Shown here one piece after another: positions 27,816 through 38,431 of a DNA stretch of 64,000 nt; the first letter of the stretch is position 1, and each line of letters opens with the position of its first letter. Source of the stretch: JABAAE01 sp905480545 (GTDB taxonomy: Bacteria; Planctomycetota; Planctomycetia; Pirellulales; Pirellulaceae); the NCBI GenBank assembly GCA_943788025.1, contig CALSOR010000015.1, forward strand, positions 177,105-241,104, written 5' to 3'. The notes under the pieces are model-generated. The model had not been told where the DNA came from and ran no database searches. It saw nothing but the letters and a program-made list of their open reading frames with translations. Made by a program: the position numbers and the translations under genes.

Positions 27816-28577
27816 CGCTCATTCCATTTCAGTTTCTATATCGAAGGGAGTAGGCTTTTTTTTCGTTGCTAACTACAAAATAGATTCAATATTCCAGTTG
27901 ATCCCCCAATTGAATGCGAGTTGCAACTGTTTTTTCTCCTGCCGTGCGATCACTCTGTGGTTTCGTCAACCAAGCCGACGACCAATCGAACGCTGTCTGC
28001 AATTTCTTGCGAAGCGTTGGCTCCATCCCGCGTTTTCGGGCCGTCACTTGAACTCTTGTTGTGCTTCTCTTCGAAATGTTTTTTTGGGTTCGCTCGCAAC
28101 GCATTTCGGTCGAATTAGCAGTTGAAGGCTTAAAAGCATTCTTCTGTTTCAACTGGGCATGGCTTGAAACGACTTTGGTAAACATGATCACAACCGAACC
28201 GGTGATCGTATTGTTGCCAGCGGGTGCTATGGACGACTGTCAAACTGCGTTAATGAAACAACCAAGTCGCCACTTCTTTCCTCACCTAACTCGGGATGCA
28301 AAAGATCGGGCGTCGAGCAACAACTTAAAAAACACATCGGACGTTTTTCAGAATCTGCGCAACGCTCCGCTCAAACGTCTGATTGTGCTGAACATTAAAA
28401 AACAAATCATTCCGTCAGACGCGAATCGTTCAGTTCTGGACATCCCCCGAACGACTGCCGTTTGCCCAATTCGTCAATAACTGGCCATGTTCCCGTTTAT
28501 TCGGAATTGAAAAAAAACGGCAAGCGGACCGTGAAGGATGCATGCCGTCAATGTTGAGCAGTGGTGAATCAAACGAA
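27816..28577. other. Intergenic stretch with only a doubtful open frame
   Basis: About 760 bases. On the plus strand an ATG at 28184 opens a 98-residue frame (MITTEPVIVLLPAGAMDDCQ) ending at 28480, within a longer open frame. It has no known motif and no ribosome binding site, so I do not call it a gene. No RNA gene was recognised. Confidence 0.3.
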
Positions 28578-29703
28578 TTAGTTCTGTGAATCAAGCCACT
28601 CTAGGCTGAACTTGCCAGTCACTTGTCCTAGAAGTTCAAGGTTGCCGTAAATGTCATCCAAAAGGTTTTCCTCGTTATCTTGCTTTGACACATCAAAGAC
28701 CAAGTCTTCATTTTCGAACAACGCGGTAGCCGTCTCATTGAATTTTTGTTCGGATCCCCTTAACAGTTGGAATTCAGAATCAAAACTGGTTGGCAGAGTT
28801 TCCGAAATCCTGTTGGAAACTGGCTCGATACGCCAATCGGAAAATTCTTGAACAGCCATGTTGCCCCAGGGAAGAGCACCCGTGTTATTGGACTGCTTCC
28901 CGATCACCGAATTTAGCGAATTTACCGCGATGCGAAAGCCATTCGCGTTAGTGTTAATTCCAACTATGGACTCAAAGGACGAATCAGCTAATGACGAGTC
29001 TGGATCGGCAATCCCCTGAGCTCCGCCATTCCCAGCAGCTAGATCGTATCGCTGGTCGGCGGCAAAGCTACCGCCGGTTCTATTGACAGAGTTTTGGTAT
29101 TCGAAAATGTCATCCCGAGCCGAATCAACAATCCAAAGATGATTCACATCGTTTGGATCGATTGTAATTCCGCGCGGCCTTGAGTTAGCAGAATCAAGAG
29201 TCCAAACACCATCAAAGAAGTAATTTCCGGCGTCGACAGAATACTTGTACACGAAATCACCGCTTCTTTGGTCGTCGACAACCCAGAACGATGTTCCATC
29301 GGTCGTGATCCCATACGGACGTGAGTTGCCGCTGGTCAGATAAAATCCGGTGTCATATCCGATGCTGCCACTTCGCCATGCTGCTGCCCCTGTATATCGC
29401 AGTACCGCATCCATGCCACGATCGACAATCAGAAGGTCATTTCCATCCAACGCGATACCCTCCGGTCGTTTCAGGCCAGATGCGTACCAATTGCCAAGGA
29501 GATTTCCACTGTTGTCGTATACGTAGACGTAATCGTTATTGTCGATAACCCATACTATTGATCCATCTGGAGTCGTTGTAACACCCTTGGCAGAACTGCT
29601 CGCAAGATTGTAGTTCTCGACAAAAGATCCATCTGCGGCATACTCGAACGTGTCATCTGAACCACTGTCCACTACGAAGAACTTTGTCCCTGAATTTCCA
29701 ATG

Positions 29704-30845
29704 ACGTCAATGGTGACGGTAATTTGATTGGAGTCCAGCTGAGTATCGTTCGCCTTGTAGGTGAAGGAATCTGAGCCTGAGAAACCAGTTGTTGGTGTGT
29801 AGTCGAATGAGCCATTGTCGTTCAGCGTCAACGCTCCGTTAGACGGCCCACTGACGAGAACAGCGGTGATCGAGTCTCCGTCAGGATCGCTGTCATTAGT
29901 CAAGACACCGTTGGCCGCATTGACCGTCAGGGTATTGTCTGCATCCACGGAATAATTTGCATCTTGTACGGCAACGGGAGCATCATTCACCGCCGCGACG
30001 GAAAGAGTGACGGTCACTTCGTTGCTAAAGTTGACACCATCGGTTGCCTTGTAGGTGAAGGAGTCTGAGCCGTTGTAATTTTCATCAGGGGTGTACGAAA
30101 ATGAGCCATCGTCGTTCAGCGTCAACACTCCGTTAGCAGGCCCGCTGACGAGCACAGCCGTGATCGAGTCGTTTTCAGGATCGCTGTCATTGGCAAGGAC
30201 CCCGGTCGCCGCATCGACGTTCAGCGTCGTGTCTTCATCAAATGCATCATAGACGTCAGCTACAGCACTTGGCGGATCGTTTGGTGGGAGAACATCAATG
30301 GTAACTGTAATTTGATTGGAGTCCAGCTGAGTATCGTTCGCCTTGTAGGTGAAGGAATCTGAGCCTGAGAAACCATTTGTTGGTGTGTATTCGAATGAGC
30401 CATCGTCGTTCAGCGTCAACACTCCGTTAGACGGTCCACTAACGAGAACAGCGGTGATCGAGTCTCCGTCAGGATCGCTGTCATTAGTCAAGACACCGTT
30501 GGCCGCATTGACCGTCAGGGTATTGTCTGCATCCACGGAATAATTTGCATCTTGTACGGCAACGGGAGCATCATTCACCGCCGTGACGGAAAGAGTGACG
30601 GTCACTTCGTTGCTAAAGTTGACACCATCGGTGGCCTTGTAAGTGAAGGAGTCTGAGCCGTTGTAATTTTCATCAGGGGTGTACGAAAATGAGCCATCGT
30701 CGTTCAGCGTCAACACTCCGTTAGCAGGCCCGCTGACGAGCACAGCCGTGAGCGAGTCGTTTTCAGGATCGCTGTCATTGGCAAGGACCCCGGTCAACGC
30801 ATCGACGATCAGTGTCGTGTCTTCATCAAATGCATCATAGGTGTC
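29704..30845 (-). repeat. Two long direct repeats encoding A-B domain pairs
   Basis: Two units of about 555 bases (roughly 29704-30257 and 30292-30845) are almost identical to each other and to the pair at 31647-32789. Each encodes one A domain and one B domain of the subtilase stalk. The near-identity at DNA level points to recent duplication or gene conversion. Confidence 0.85.
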
Positions 30846-31646
30846 GGCGAAAGCAATTGGACTTTCGTTGGAATCTACGGCAACAGATAAACCAAAAATG
30901 TCAGTGCCAGCCAATCCCGCAGCGCTGCCATCAAAAAAGAGCTGCGACTGGAAGCTGCCTGACGTGTTGCTGCCCAATGTGGTTGGGACGAAAACAAAAA
31001 TGTCTTCATCCGCGCCCGAAACTCCAGAAACCGAGAAATTACCACGGGTTGAAAGCAGGATATTCCCGTCACTGTCTACAGAAACGGCATTTACATCTTC
31101 GCTGCTACTGGTACTCAGTCCGACATCGCTGCCGTCAAAATAGATTTCCCAAGAGCCCGTTGTTGTTGCCCCATACGTTCCCGTAAACTGGATCAGGTCT
31201 TCATCGGAACCAGAAGCACCAGGCACGCTGTAACCGCCAGCTGTGGAAACCAAGAGCGATCCATCCGGGAGGATTGTGAATGCATCGATGTCTTCACCAT
31301 TGGTGGTCAATCCAACATCACTTCCGTCGAAATACCAAGAGAACGTTCCAGTGGTATCTGCTCCAAATGTACCTGTGAATTGGATGATGTCAGAATCATC
31401 AACTGTTCCAAGCCCGGTGATTCCAGCTGAACCCGTAAAGGACAGCAGAATCGTATCGGGTCCGGTCACCATAAACGAGTCGATGACTAAACCAGAAAGC
31501 CCCATGTCTGAGCCATCGAATACAAAACCGTAGTCGCCATCGGAAAGCTTAGCGACAATGTCCTCGTTATCGACAGTCAGTCCACCAACCGATACGCCGT
31601 TACTGTTTACCGAAAAGTGGAAATCAACAGTGTTGGCCCCAATGAC

Positions 31647-32789
31647 GTCAATGGTAACTGTAATTTGATTGGAGTCCAGCTGAGTATCGTTCGCCTTGTA
31701 GGTGAAGGAATCTGAGCCTGAGAAACCATTTGTTGGTGTGTATTCGAATGAGCCATTGTCGTTCAGCGTCAACACTCCGTTAGACGGTCCACTAACGAGA
31801 ACAGCGGTGATCGAGTCTCCGTCAGGATCGCTGTCATTAGTCAAGACACCGTTGGCCGCATTGACCGTCAGGGTATTGTCTGCATCCACGGAATAATTTG
31901 CATCTTGTACGGCAACGGGAGCATCATTCACCGCCGTGACGGAAAGAGTGACGGTCACTTCGTTGCTAAAGTTGACACCATCGGTGGCCTTGTAAGTGAA
32001 GGAGTCTGAGCCGTTGTAATTTTCATCAGGGGTGTACGAAAATGAGCCATCGTCGTTCAGCGTCAACACTCCGTTAGCAGGCCCGCTGACGAGCACAGCC
32101 GTGAGCGAGTCGTTTTCTGGATCGCTGTCATTGGCAAGGACCCCGGTCGCCGCATCGACGATCAGTGTCGTGTCTTCATCAAATGCATCATAGGTGTCAG
32201 GTTTAGCAATTGGCGGATCGTTTGGTGGGAGAACATCAATGGTGACGGTAATTTGATTGGAGTCCAGCTGAGTATCGTTCGCCTTGTAGGTGAAGGAATC
32301 TGAGCCTGAGAAACCATTTGTTGGTGTGTATTCGAATGAGCCATTGTCGTTCAGCGTCAACGTTCCGTTAGACGGCCCACTAACGAAAGCTGCGGTGATC
32401 GAGTCTCCGTCAGGATCGCTGTCATTAGTCAAGACACCGTTGGCCGCATTGACCGTCAGGGTATTGTTTGCACCCACGGAATAATTTGCATCTTGCACGG
32501 CAACGGGAGCATCATTCACCGCCGTGACGGAAAGAGTGACCGTCACTTCGTTGCTAAACGAAGTTCCATCGGTGGCCTTGTAGGTGAAGGAGTCTGAGCC
32601 GTTGTAATTTTCATCAGGGGTGTACGAAAATGAGCCATCGTCGTTCAGCGTCAACACTCCGTTAGCAGGCCCGCTGACGAGCACAGCCGTGAGCGAGTCG
32701 TTTTCAGGATCGCTGTCATTGGCAAGGACCCCGGTCAACGCATCGACGATCAGCGTTGTGTCTTCATCAAATGCACCATAGGTGTCAGG
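31647..32789 (-). repeat. Two further long direct repeats encoding A-B domain pairs
   Basis: Units at about 31647-32200 and 32232-32789, near-identical to those at 29704-30845. A non-repeated 800-base segment separates the two repeat blocks. Such repeats are prone to collapse in assembly, so the true copy number may differ. Confidence 0.85.
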
Positions 32790-34200
32790 TTCAGCAATTG
32801 GACTTCCATTGCCAGCAGCCAACGCTGCTGCTGCATTCAGTCGCCCGCCGGTCACCATCTTGCCCGCCAAGGATCCAAGTGTATCCACTGAACTGTAAAT
32901 TCTGTCGAGCACTTCACCATAAGACAGGTCCGGGTACTCACTGAGAACCAGGGCCATAGCACCAGCAACGTGTGGCGTAGCCATCGACGTGCCACTGTAG
33001 GTTCCATAGGTATCGCCCGGGAAAGTGCTATAGATACTCGAACCTGGCGCAGCTAAATCGACCGTAGTGGCCCCGTAACTTGAGAAATGACGAAAGTTCG
33101 TCGTACCGGTCAGTCGACGCTACCGAAACGACGTTATCCAAATTGTAATTGGACGGGTAGTGAGCCGATGAATCATTGTTTGATGAGCTGTTGCCCGCAG
33201 CTGCAACAAATATGTGATTTTTTGTTTGACCGTAGGCAATAGCGTCGTACATGGATTGGGAGTAACCGCCACCTCCCCAACTGTTGTTAGAAATGGTGGC
33301 TCCATTGTCGATTGCATAATAAACCGCTCCGACTGCGTCAGAGGTGTAACCAGAACCGCTCTCGTCTAGGAAGCGAAGAGACATGATTTGAACGTCCCAA
33401 TTGACACCAACGACACCTATTCCGTTGTCACCCATAGCGCCGATCGTTCCGGCTACGTGAGTTCCATGCTTTTCGCTCGAGAAACTGTCGGGGATTGGAT
33501 TCGCATCATTGTCAGCGAAATCGTAACCGTGAATATCATCAACGAAGCCATTGCCATCATCATCAACGCCATTGCCGGCAATTTCGCCCGTATTGACCCA
33601 TATGTTGCCTGCAAGATCGACATGGTTGTAATCCACACCAGTATCAATAACAGCGACAATGGTTGAGGCGCTTCCGGTCGTAATTTCCCACGCCTCCAGG
33701 GCATCGATGTCGGCATCGATGGTTCCGCCTGACTGCCCCGTATTGTTAAGCCCCCAAAGACTCGAAAAGGATGGATCATTGGGCGTGGCACTAAGACTAA
33801 CGCGGTAATCCAGTTCAGCAAAAACGACATCATTTCGGCCCTTCAGTTGCTCAACAGCCGCGTTGACATCCATCCCCTTGGGAACATTCACTTGCCGAAG
33901 TCCAGCCTTACCGCCCATCCGCTCACCAACGGAAAAGTCATGACCGGCAACTTTAAAACTGGCTGGAACTTCCAAGTTTTCAGCAAACTGAACAATTACC
34001 CGGCTGCCATGGTACTGAGTGTTGTCGACTTGAAGGTCATCAAAAACACCTTGCCCGATTAGGTCGGCCGCAAGCATGCAGCGGTCCTCCAACGGTTCCA
34101 TTTTCAACCCGCGTTTTCGTTTTTGAGACTCCTGTTGTTCAGTCGCACTCTTGCGTTTGTTGTCGCCAAAATGAAAAAACAGCGGATGATCTTTGGACAT

Positions 34201-34875
34201 ACCTAAATCCTGATTTTGAAATGAGCCAATTTGCAAGATTTCTCAAACTAACAAAAACAGATTGCGAGTCCAGAGAATTTTTTTTTTAAAACCGCTGGAC
34301 AGGGTTTACATACCGACGGCAGAGATGCGTTAGCTTGCGCGATTCCAAGCGGTAGTATCGAAACACGAAAATCGGACCTGGCAAATCGGCGAGCCAAAAA
34401 AATTGATGTTAACAGCAATTTAATTCAGCTCCGGCAACAAAGAGAATCGCGTCTCAAATCAAGAATTTGAAATTCGCATGAAAAGCAAATGTCCGTTTTC
34501 GTGATTTTTTTTGTTCATCCGCCGACCAAATTAGCGAAGCGTCCGTCTTATTTTTAGACAGTTGCTTTGGTGAGCGGAGAAAGGCCATTTAAGAACGAGT
34601 TATTATGAGTCGGGATTTTTCATGACGGCAAATCAGACTCGACCTGCTCGTGTTAGCTGCAGGGTGCAGTCCTTTAGTGGGGGGGGGCGTCCAGCGAATA
34701 GCAAGCCAGCTCGAGGCGCATTTTTTTTTCAATTTTTGTCCATTTTTTTTGTGCTCTGATTTTTGTGCTCTGATTTTTGTGCTCTGATTTTTGGGAACTT
34801 TTTCGAACCAACGCATTTGTTTACGCTGCCTGCATCAATGCTGAGCAGCGGAGAGAATCATGGGAATAACCGGTA
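34201..34875. other. Intergenic stretch between the subtilase and the insertion sequence
   Basis: About 675 bases with no convincing gene. It contains a run of nine G at about 34680-34688, an A-T-rich part and three tandem copies of a 14-base unit. The subtilase promoter should lie in 34201-34500. Confidence 0.4.
34746..34787. repeat. Three tandem copies of a 14-base unit
   Basis: TTTTTGTGCTCTGA at 34746-34759, 34760-34773 and 34774-34787, all identical. Confidence 0.9.
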
Positions 34876-36667
34876 GCTAGTGTCTGTCTTAAAAGCTGAT
34901 TTTGTTGGATTTTGGAGTGCAAGGTATTAAAAAAGCTCCCCGAAGAATCGTGTATGATTTCGTAATATTCGAACAAAACGGAATCACCACACTCAATCTT
35001 CGAGGAGCCAAGGATGCGAAAATCGTACTCTAACCAGTTGCGATTGGACAGCGTTCCGATCGAAAAAGTTTCGTTCAATCTTGAATCTCGCGAAAGCCTG
35101 GTTCCGGTGCTCCGCTCGCTTCAGTTTGTTTACTGCGACAAAGATCTATTGGCTGAAATCCTTGGGCTGATCGGTACTGACGTCAACACAAACTCTCGGA
35201 CTGACACCGGTCGTACAGGTATGGACTATTGGCATATCTGTGTTCTGGCAGCGGTCCGATTGGGATGCGATTGCACTTACGATCAACTGGAAGACTTTGC
35301 CGAGAACCATCGCAAGCTTCGGGCGATCATGGGGTTGGGTGACTGCGACGAAACGGAATTCAAATGGCGTACGATTCGCAACAATATCTGCCAGCTCAAA
35401 CCCGAGACGATTGCCAGCATCAGCCAAGCGATCGTCGGCCAAGGGCACGTGCTTGAGCCAGAGGCCATTGAAAAAGTTCGTGCCGATTCGTTTGTGATGG
35501 AAACTTGTATTCATTATCCGACGGAAAGTTCGCTGTTGTTCGACGGTCTTCGAAAGATCATTTCGTTGTCGGTCAAGCTGGCCGATTCACATGGTGTTTC
35601 TGGATGGCGTCAGCACACTCACCTGTTAAAGAAAGTGAAGAAACTGAACCGTGCAATTAACCGCATCTCGGCGAAGAAAGGTCCGCGTTACAAAGACCGA
35701 ATGAAGCCACTTTACCGTGAATTACTTCAAAAAGCAGTGATTGTGACACAGCGAGCTCGAGAGCTTTGCGGCATCATCGGACAACCGCATCCGAAGCCCG
35801 CCGACCTGTTTGGCCCCAACTCTCTGCAAGCTTTCATCGTGCGCACCGAGCGTGTGGCCGACACGGCAAAACGCCGTGTGATCCAAGGCGAAACGGTTGC
35901 CAACACAGAAAAGTTGTTCAGCATTTTCGAACCGCATACGCAGCTGTACAAACGGGGCAAAGCTGGTCATCCGATTCAGTTTGGGCGGCAAGTGTTGGTG
36001 TTTGAAGACGCGGCGGGTTTCATTGTTCGCGGCGTGCTGATGAATCGCGATGAAGGCGATAAAGATGTGGCAGTTCGGGAAACGATGTCGCTGCAAAAAG
36101 AATATCGCAACGGAGTGCAGCGTTTATCTTTGGATCGCGGTTTTCATTCTGCGGGGAATCAGACGGAGCTTTCTGAGCTTGTGCCGCACCTGTGTCTGCC
36201 CAAGCCTGGTGCACAACAATCGGTCGCACAGTTGGCCGCTGCAGATGAAGAATTCCTGGCTGCTCAACAAAATCATTCGGGAGTTGAATCAGCGATCGGA
36301 GCTTTGCAGAGTGGCAACGCAATGAAACGCTGTCGCGACCGATCCGAAGCAGGGTTTGAGCGTTACCTTCAGCTTGCCATTCTGGGCCGCAACCTCCTGA
36401 CGCTTGGCCGGATGTTGATCGCCAAGGAAAATGCCGAAGCAGCGGCAGGCCGAAGCCATCGCAAAGCAGCTTAACCACCAAAAAGCTTCGAAAACAGCAA
36501 GTAAGGCGGGAGAAATACGCGCTGACCAAACTGAATCGCCGCCTCAGTCCCGCTCGGTCCCACACCGCATCGGTCTCAACGGCAAAAAATACAAATCTTC
36601 ACGAACTCCCAACACCGCATCCAAGCCGAATTTGCAAAGTAACAGCACTTTCGGGACAGGCACTAGC
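34876..36667 (+). mobile_element. Insertion sequence, full copy, ISNCY/IS1182-like
   Basis: A 1792-base element with one transposase gene. The left end reads GCTAGTGTCTGTCTTAAAAG. The right end, read inward from the other strand, is GCTAGTGCCTGTCCCGAAAG: an imperfect terminal inverted repeat of about 20 bases. TA flanks both sides (34874-34875 and 36668-36669), as in a TA target duplication. The insertion cuts the DUF3102-type gene at 36668. A truncated second copy lies at 47725-48652, also with TA beside its intact end. Confidence 0.85.
35014..36474 (+). CDS. DDE transposase of the insertion sequence
   Basis: A 486-residue transposase. N-terminal DNA-binding part, then an RNase H-like core. 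Candidate catalytic residues are Asp in VRADSFVMETCIHYPTESS (about 157), Asp in RLSLDRGFHSAGN (about 373) and Glu in NHSGVESAIGALQ (about 425). The segment FEPHTQLYKRGKAGHPIQFG is typical of ISNCY-type transposases; the exact family is from memory. GAGGAG lies about six bases upstream of the ATG. The frame is intact, so the element may be active. Confidence 0.9.
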   Translation: MRKSYSNQLRLDSVPIEKVSFNLESRESLVPVLRSLQFVYCDKDLLAEILGLIGTDVNTNSRTDTGRTGMDYWHICVLAAVRLGCDCTYDQLEDFAENHRKLRAIMGLGDCDETEFKWRTIRNNICQLKPETIASISQAIVGQGHVLEPEAIEKVRADSFVMETCIHYPTESSLLFDGLRKIISLSVKLADSHGVSGWRQHTHLLKKVKKLNRAINRISAKKGPRYKDRMKPLYRELLQKAVIVTQRARELCGIIGQPHPKPADLFGPNSLQAFIVRTERVADTAKRRVIQGETVANTEKLFSIFEPHTQLYKRGKAGHPIQFGRQVLVFEDAAGFIVRGVLMNRDEGDKDVAVRETMSLQKEYRNGVQRLSLDRGFHSAGNQTELSELVPHLCLPKPGAQQSVAQLAAADEEFLAAQQNHSGVESAIGALQSGNAMKRCRDRSEAGFERYLQLAILGRNLLTLGRMLIAKENAEAAAGRSHRKAA

Positions 36668-36887
36668 TAACAATGCAATTCTTTTTTAGCCAGTTTTGCC
36701 ATTCGCCATGTTTGCACATTGCCTTGGCTTCCATCAGTAATTTTCCTGCCATCACAGCCGCACGGATTGTCTCAACCGCTGCTGTTTCGGCGGTCTGGTG
36801 ATATGCGTTGATCTGCTCTGCATGCTGCATGAGGCTTGCACGAATCATGTTTGATTCAGTTACGTCGAAGTTCGTTGGGGTTTTCAT
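36668..36887 (-). pseudogene. DUF3102-like protein, truncated by the insertion sequence
   Basis: The start MKTPTNFDVTESNMIRASLM leads into AEQINAYHQTAETAAVETIR and GKLLMEAKAMCKHGEWQNWL, the conserved opening of DUF3102-type phage and plasmid proteins. After WLKKNCIV the gene runs into the insertion sequence, which supplies a stop codon at once. Only about 73 residues remain, so the C-terminal half is lost. The ATG at 36887 overlaps the stop of the preceding small gene by four bases, indicating translational coupling. Confidence 0.65.
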
Positions 36888-37072
36888 TTTTGCCCCCAAT
36901 CGAACGTCGCGTCGGCGAGATATTCCTGGGCAACTTGAACGACTTGGCCATCCAGGTCGACCCAATAGGAATTTGATTCGGCCTCGTATCCGACGATTAA
37001 ACCTTCGCGGTTATGCTGACAAGATGCGGGATTTTGAATCCGAACCCGCGCGGATATCTGGAGAGTTTGCAT
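36884..37072 (-). CDS. Small KOW/SH3-like protein
   Basis: A 62-residue protein (MQTLQISARVRIQNPASCQH...). The pattern VRIQNP, GLIVGYEAESNSYWVDLDGQ and VAQEYL fits a small beta-barrel of the KOW or SH3 kind, where a loop replaces length. It overlaps the DUF3102-type gene by four bases (ATGA). Function unknown. Part of the integrative element's gene set. Confidence 0.55.
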   Translation of the reverse strand: MQTLQISARVRIQNPASCQHNREGLIVGYEAESNSYWVDLDGQVVQVAQEYLADATFDWGQK

Positions 37073-37174
37073 TGAGCAATCCTTGTTAGAATTGCCGTTG
37101 AATGCCGCATCGGATAGACTGAAATTGTTATAAAACGTCTACACCGTCCGCGACTTTCGCTGGCGGTGTATTTG

Positions 37175-37495
37175 TTATATTCCGAGATCTTTTGCTTCGT
37201 TTTCGATACGACTCTGGTTACGAGATTTTTTCTTGGCAGGCGTATCATTAATTCGTTCCTGCTTTGCTTTGGTTGCACCGTTGAACAACCGATCTAACGC
37301 TTGGGCAGATGTGAAACGTTTAGCGCCAATCTTGATCGTTTCGAGTCGCACGCCGCCGATGCCCTTGTTTATCCAGCGATAAACGGACCCGAGGGCAACC
37401 TTATGACCAAAGTTTTTTTGCAGATACGTGGGAACGTAGTTGAATGGAATTAGATCTTCCGATGAAGTGCGAATCACTGTTAACCTCTGAGACAA
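37175..37495 (-). CDS. DUF1580-type small DNA-binding protein
   Basis: The 106-residue protein contains IPFNYVPTYLQKNFGHKVAL, GSVYRWINKGIGGVRLETIK and AKRFTSAQALDRLFNG, which is the arrangement of the planctomycete DUF1580 family, resembling an excisionase-type winged helix. These genes are common beside tyrosine integrases in planctomycete integrative elements, as here. The polar lysine-rich tail is typical. A role as excisionase or control protein is inference. Confidence 0.7.
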   Translation of the reverse strand: MSQRLTVIRTSSEDLIPFNYVPTYLQKNFGHKVALGSVYRWINKGIGGVRLETIKIGAKRFTSAQALDRLFNGATKAKQERINDTPAKKKSRNQSRIENEAKDLGI

Positions 37496-37559
37496 AACAC
37501 GAAAGCGTGATTTGTCTCATGGATCGCAAGTAACGCCGAATACAAAATCTGTAATGCCG

Positions 37560-38318
37560 TTACACTCGGCGAAACGATGAATCAATGCGGTAACCGAGTC
37601 CGCTGGATATGATTACTTTCTTGCCGATGAGTTTGTTCACGTCATCCATCAACCGTTTTCCATTTGCCGATTCCAAGTCGGGATTTGCTCTTCTTGCTTC
37701 GGGAAACGATAGATAACCGCGTTGTTTCCACAGAATTGAAAACCATTCGGCGGCATTTGACAATCGCGTCAAATCAAACTCCTGTTCTCCAATCTTGACG
37801 ATAGAACTTGTTGCATCAAAAGAAATGTTCCATCTTTTTTGTTCAGCCGGTTCCAGGTCAAAACGACATAGTTCACGCACTAATTTTAGGTATGCAATTG
37901 CCGTCTCGAATCTATCGATTGTCGAAGGAGTCAATTCGGGGTTGAGTTCATCAACGAAAGACTTGCGAGCTTTGGATTTTGGTAAACGCTTTTCGCTTTG
38001 CTCAATGGCTTCACTGCATTCCGGAACGTCAAGTCGGTGCTCGATCATATTAAACTCTGTGCAGACTTTGAAAATCGCTTGTTCCAGTTTAGCCATCACT
38101 AACATCCAGTTTCCGTCGCCATGGCTTTTCAGAATAGATGTGCCATTAGTGCTTTTGGTGAATTCAATTACGCCTTCGATTGCCGCTCGCCAATGTTTGA
38201 GGCACGAATCTATGGCGTCAAAATCTCCGCTGATGCAACTCCCGACAATTAAGTTTCGAAAGTCGAGCATTAGTTCAAGATTAGAAATAAACGCAGAGAC
38301 TTTATCAAATTCATTCAT
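37560..38318 (-). CDS. Unknown protein of the integrative element
   Basis: A 252-residue protein with no family I recognise. The first 110 residues are mostly helical. A linker rich in Lys, Ser and Glu follows (about 110-125). The last 80 residues (VKIGEQEFDLTRLSNAAEWF, then RGYLSFPEARRANPDL and KKVIISSGLGYRI) look like a winged-helix fold with a beta hairpin at the end. It lies 113 bases downstream of the integrase gene on the same strand. Confidence 0.6.
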   Translation of the reverse strand: MNEFDKVSAFISNLELMLDFRNLIVGSCISGDFDAIDSCLKHWRAAIEGVIEFTKSTNGTSILKSHGDGNWMLVMAKLEQAIFKVCTEFNMIEHRLDVPECSEAIEQSEKRLPKSKARKSFVDELNPELTPSTIDRFETAIAYLKLVRELCRFDLEPAEQKRWNISFDATSSIVKIGEQEFDLTRLSNAAEWFSILWKQRGYLSFPEARRANPDLESANGKRLMDDVNKLIGKKVIISSGLGYRIDSSFRRV

Positions 38319-38431
38319 ATTCGCGGTTCCACTTCAACAATCGGCAAGCAAGCCAACAACAGAACGGAACCGCTTCTATCCTGTCGTTGGCTGCTTAATG
38401 CGAGAGCTACTCGCGAACCGATGCCTTTAGT

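Larger units (their letters stand above)
28578..34200 (-). pseudogene. Giant exported subtilisin-like protease with cadherin-like repeats, one frameshift
   Basis: The gene starts MSKDHPLFF at 34200 (AGGA upstream) and carries the planctomycete export motif MEPLEDRCMLAA. The S8 peptidase has catalytic Asp in VIDTGVDYNH, His in KHGTHVAGT and Ser in SGTSMATPHVAG. One extra T at 33085-33087 (TTTC for TTC, coding strand) ends the first frame at 33028. Removing it restores YDELSSFSSYGATTVDLAAP. After the protease come four tandem A-B pairs of roughly 100-residue Ig/cadherin-like domains (DEDTTL...GVLANDSDPENDS), split two and two by a 250-residue beta-rich region. A six-bladed NHL-like propeller and a 130-residue tail follow. 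About 1870 residues in all. The second frame could only give a protease without Asp and His. Confidence 0.85.

Noticed and set aside
30349..32484. Several identical 64-residue plus-strand frames in the subtilase repeats.
   Set aside because: They are antisense products of the repeated DNA, identical because the repeats are identical.
34679..34690. Run of nine G as a phase-variable tract.
   Set aside because: It lies in no gene and upstream of no recognisable promoter.
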